6,781 nucleotides of DNA from Rickettsiales bacterium. Lineage in GTDB: Bacteria; Pseudomonadota; Alphaproteobacteria; Rs-D84. The notes under the pieces are model-generated. The model searched no databases. It was given only the letters and a program-made list of their open reading frames with translations, and was not told the origin of the DNA. Shown in pieces: positions 5,234 to 6,781 of the stretch; the first letter of the stretch is position 1; each line of letters starts with the position of its first letter. The stretch is from NCBI GenBank assembly GCA_031283565.1, contig JAITBM010000003.1, positions 1 to 6,781 of the forward strand, read 5' to 3'. The position numbers and the translations under genes are program-made.

Positions 5234-5723
5234 CGAGGACATCGTCGTCAAAGCCGAAATTTTTTAATTTATCGACAGAGCGCTCAAGCTCCGGGCGGTC
5301 GCCGGTCGGGACATCCGTGCGCCCGATGGTATCGAAAAATAAAGTGTCGCCGGAAAGCAGGACTTTTTCTTCCGGAAAATAAAGGCAGACGCTGCCGACG
5401 GAGTGGCCGGGGGTTTTTATGATCAGCATTCCGCGCGGGCCGTCCAGATCGCCAAAGCCGCGCGGCGCGGTTTCGACGGGCAGCGGCAGAATAGAATTGG
5501 ACCAGTTGAGCACCGGAATGTCGTCCAAGTCCATAAACCACTCCGCATTCAGTCCGGCAAGTCCGCTGATGTGATCAAAATGCCCGTGGGTCGCCATGAA
5601 CGCGTCCGCGCCCCCGCGCCAGTCCGTGGCATCTCCGGATGGATCGACAACAAAGCGCCGATCGCCTTCGATAACGACGGAATTGTTTGCCATGGCCCCG
5701 AGAATCCTGATTTCAAATTTCAT
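5166..5723 (-). CDS. MBL-fold metallo-hydrolase, glyoxalase II-like
   Basis: 185 residues with a full two-metal metallo-beta-lactamase fold. THGHFDH (45-51) gives H46, H48, D50 and H51; TPGHS (104-108) gives H107; SGDTLF (124-129) gives the bridging D126; IPGHG (165-169) gives H168. FVVDPSGD (24-31) near the start and FFDTIGRTDVPTGD (129-142) are typical of the small glyoxalase II-like hydrolases (compare YcbL). The likely reaction is thioester hydrolysis, such as S-lactoylglutathione, but the substrate cannot be read from the sequence. No signal peptide, so cytoplasmic. The last 22 codons, including the metal ligand H168 at 5222-5220, overlap lgt on the other strand. ATG 5723 has only a weak GGG site upstream. 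Confidence 0.93.
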   Translation of the reverse strand: MKFEIRILGAMANNSVVIEGDRRFVVDPSGDATDWRGGADAFMATHGHFDHISGLAGLNAEWFMDLDDIPVLNWSNSILPLPVETAPRGFGDLDGPRGMLIIKTPGHSVGSVCLYFPEEKVLLSGDTLFFDTIGRTDVPTGDRPELERSVDKLKNFGFDDDVLVIPGHGRTGFWRELKEANRFLS

Positions 5724-5742
5724 TTTCCCGCAAGGCTATTAG

Positions 5743-5748
5743 ATTATA
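5743..5748 (-). promoter_or_regulatory. Possible -10 box for the MBL hydrolase gene
   Basis: TATAAT on the minus strand (5748-5743), 19 bases before the ATG at 5723; the -35 position (CCGTTT, 5771-5766) is poor. Read the other way the same bases give TATATG-like sequence, which could serve the + strand ORF at 5799. Confidence 0.4.
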
Positions 5749-5798
5749 TGAAAAAAATCAAGAAAAAACGGTTGCTCCGCCGGCGCAAATTTTGTATC

Positions 5799-5987
5799 AT
5801 GGCAAAAGACTGGGAATTGTTAAGCATTGCAGAGAGAAACGCTTTTGCGAAATGGACGAAGAGTCCGACGGGCAGATGGGCTGCCCGGAAGGGCATCGGG
5901 ATAGCCGGCTTTGGGCGATTAATGCCCGGCTGCGAGGCAGATGATCTGAAACACGGCTTTATGGTCGAAATAATGCGGGTTGATTGA
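5799..5987 (+). CDS. Possible small basic protein, 62 residues, unknown
   Basis: An ORF starting MAKDWELLSIAERNAFAKW and ending HGFMVEIMRVD, in the only stretch between the hydrolase gene and the recombinase control region. The composition is protein-like, with a helix-friendly first 20 residues and a glycine-rich middle (RKGIGIAGFGRLMPG, 30-44). No family is recognised. The Shine-Dalgarno site is poor. An in-frame ATG at 5748 would add 17 residues of mostly lysine and arginine, with AAGG 12 bases upstream. The minus strand is also open here, so the call is doubtful. A weak terminator candidate follows at 6046-6065. Confidence 0.4.
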   Translation: MAKDWELLSIAERNAFAKWTKSPTGRWAARKGIGIAGFGRLMPGCEADDLKHGFMVEIMRVD

Positions 5988-6045
5988 AGCATTCCGCCCA
6001 AGCGGAAAGCGCTCAATTCGACGGCCCCTGCGGGCTCCCGCTATA

Positions 6046-6065
6046 CCACCGAATGGCGGATTTTT
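6046..6065 (+). terminator. Weak terminator candidate
   Basis: CCACC (6046-6050), loop GAAT, GGCGG (6055-6059), with one A-C mismatch in the stem, then five T at 6061-6065. A second hairpin without a T-run, TTCCGC-CCAA-GCGGAA (5992-6007), lies just after the stop of the small ORF. Confidence 0.35.
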
Positions 6066-6112
6066 ATTATTCAATAAAAAAACTGTAAAAAACCATTCAA
6101 CTGGCACAAAAC

Positions 6113-6157
6113 AACTATTTGACATACGCTCCCCCGAAAATATTATGTCAAGTAGTT
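6113..6157. repeat. Inverted repeat spanning the recombinase promoter
   Basis: AACTATTTGACATA (6113-6126) and TATGTCAAGTAGTT (6144-6157) are inverted copies, with 13 of 14 positions matching. The arm centres are 31 bp apart, close to three helical turns, so two protein subunits would sit on one face. The left arm covers the -35 and the right arm covers the -10 and start point, which fits an operator or a recombinase-binding site used for autoregulation. Confidence 0.75.
6119..6146 (+). promoter_or_regulatory. Strong promoter of the serine recombinase
   Basis: Perfect TTGACA (6119-6124), 16-bp spacer, TATTAT (6141-6146); expected start near 6153. A-tracts at 6074-6093 upstream could act as an UP element. 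The predicted leader of about 45 bases contains a hairpin and AGGA (6185-6188). Confidence 0.75.
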
Positions 6158-6164
6158 TTCGGGG
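6132..6164. repeat. Second, offset inverted repeat over the -10 and start point
   Basis: CCCCGAAAA (6132-6140) and TTTTCGGGG (6156-6164) are a perfect 9-bp inverted repeat around 15 bases, centred at 6148. It interleaves with the repeat centred at 6135. The left arm is upstream of the likely transcription start, so it acts, if at all, in DNA or in read-through RNA. Confidence 0.75.
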
Positions 6165-6175
6165 AATTGGCCCCG
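6160..6175 (+). promoter_or_regulatory. Leader hairpin before the recombinase gene
   Basis: CGGGG (6160-6164), loop AATTGG, CCCCG (6171-6175). It reuses the right arm of the CCCCGAAAA repeat, so in read-through RNA the two hairpins exclude each other. In RNA starting near 6153 only this one can form. It lies 9 bases before the ribosome-binding site. Confidence 0.5.
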
Positions 6176-6197
6176 TTACAACCCAGGAAGAAATAAA

Positions 6198-6781
6198 ATG
6201 ATCTATGGATATATTCGAGTAAGCACAGACAGGCAGGACTGCGACAACCAAAAAATTGGCATTGAGGCCAAGGCAACAAAAATGGGGATCTCTATTGAAA
6301 AATACATAGAGGATTCGGGGGTGTCGGGAATAACCGAGCCGGGGGACCGCGCGCTTGGCGGCTGCCTGAAAAAGCTCCGCGCGGGCGATATTCTATTTTG
6401 TTCGGAATTATCAAGACTGGGGCGCAAGCTGTTTATGATAATGAGAATTCTTGAACACTGCATGAATTGCGATGCGAAAGTATACACTGTCAAGGACAAC
6501 TATGAGCTTGGGGATAACATACAGTCCAAGGTTCTGGCCTTTGCATTCGGCATTTCCGCCGAGATAGAGCGCGAGCTTATCAGCATGAGGACGAAGGAGG
6601 CATTGGCGAAAATGCGCGCGGCCGGCATAACGCTTGGCCGTCCGGCGGGAAGCCGGAACAAAAGACGCAAGCTGGACGGGAAAGGCGAAACGATCGGAAA
6701 AATGCTGAAGCTTGGCGTATCGAAAACAAAAATAGCGGACAAACTGAATGTAAGCGTTCCGACACTGCACGAATTTATGGA
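6198..6781 (+). CDS. Serine recombinase, master DNA invertase Mpi-like (3' end beyond window)
   Basis: 194 residues are visible and the frame is still open at the edge; family members are about this long, so only a few residues are missing. The small serine recombinase catalytic domain starts with YIRVST (5-10), with nucleophile S9 and R7. DRAL (50-53) and ELSRLGR (70-76) supply the other arginines. VKDNYELGDNIQSKVLAFAFGISAEIERELI (98-128) is the long dimer helix E region, closely resembling my memory of the Bacteroides Mpi family. LGRPAGSRNK (146-155) leads to a Hin-like helix-turn-helix (about 164-194). Such enzymes invert DNA between short inverted repeats, often switching promoters on and off. 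ATG 6198 has AGGA 9 bases upstream. No invertible segment can be defined inside the window. Confidence 0.92.
   Translation, partial: MIYGYIRVSTDRQDCDNQKIGIEAKATKMGISIEKYIEDSGVSGITEPGDRALGGCLKKLRAGDILFCSELSRLGRKLFMIMRILEHCMNCDAKVYTVKDNYELGDNIQSKVLAFAFGISAEIERELISMRTKEALAKMRAAGITLGRPAGSRNKRRKLDGKGETIGKMLKLGVSKTKIADKLNVSVPTLHEFM

Noticed and set aside
4702..5382. 226-codon + strand open frame
   Set aside because: It is an out-of-frame reading of lgt continuing antisense to the hydrolase; Arg/Gly-rich with no domain.
6029..6050. tRNA 3'-end-like look (GCGGG, CCCGC, then CCACC)
   Set aside because: The loop is only two bases rather than seven, TTCRA is absent from it, and no other tRNA arms are upstream.
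6113..6164. A complete invertible promoter segment
   Set aside because: The repeats enclose only 15-17 bp, too short for normal inversion by this enzyme type; a distant partner would be needed and is not in the window.
5980..6201. 73-codon + strand open frame before the recombinase
   Set aside because: It crosses a terminator candidate, the recombinase promoter and its operators; no ribosome site or protein-like pattern.

Overview
The window is a gene-dense piece of bacterial chromosome with short intergenic gaps, sigma70-type promoters (TTGACA/TATAAT-like) and Shine-Dalgarno sites. Protein character (an Lgt opening with 'PISPVALSLFGLQIRWYALAYIA', a BI-1 family protein, a candidate 6S RNA resembling the proteobacterial form) suggests an alphaproteobacterium-like or related uncultured lineage. 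The Mpi-type recombinase at the right end is a family I know mainly from Bacteroidales, which hints at a gut-type community. This placement is an inference and is weak.

Layout, left to right. (1) The 3' end of an unidentified + strand gene (2-139) faces, tail to tail, a THUMP-like/UPF0020 RNA methyltransferase on the minus strand (148-1122). A + strand terminator hairpin lies inside the methyltransferase's last codons. (2) Two promoters sharing one -35 region diverge at 1130-1181. They drive the methyltransferase (apparently leaderless) leftward and, rightward, an AT-richer gene for a secreted or anchored protein with paired cysteines (1203-1826). That gene overlaps by ATGA an AAG/MPG-type 3-methyladenine DNA glycosylase (1823-2395). 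(3) A 484-base gap (2396-2879) has no convincing gene but holds a good candidate for 6S RNA (about 2561-2735). (4) A small two-helix membrane protein (2880-3185) ends in a strong terminator (3192-3215). (5) A minus-strand operon, in transcription order, has a BI-1 family membrane protein (4374-3712), a 56-residue 2[4Fe-4S] ferredoxin (3698-3528) and a 95-residue Ogt/MGMT-domain alkyltransferase (3528-3241). The ferredoxin is hidden under a longer open frame. (6) lgt (4439-5233) diverges from that operon through interlocked promoters. It overlaps by 68 bp the convergent MBL-fold hydrolase gene (5723-5166). (7) After a doubtful 62-residue ORF (5799-5987) comes an AT-rich control region with nested inverted repeats exactly over a strong promoter (6119-6146). 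It leads to an Mpi-type serine recombinase (6198 to the window end).

Working together: two alkylation-repair proteins lie within 1.5 kb but on opposite strands and in separate transcription units. Most of the window is housekeeping. The points most worth following are the 6S RNA candidate, the nested dyads over the recombinase promoter, the masked ferredoxin gene, and the two divergent junctions whose promoters overlap so tightly that they probably compete.
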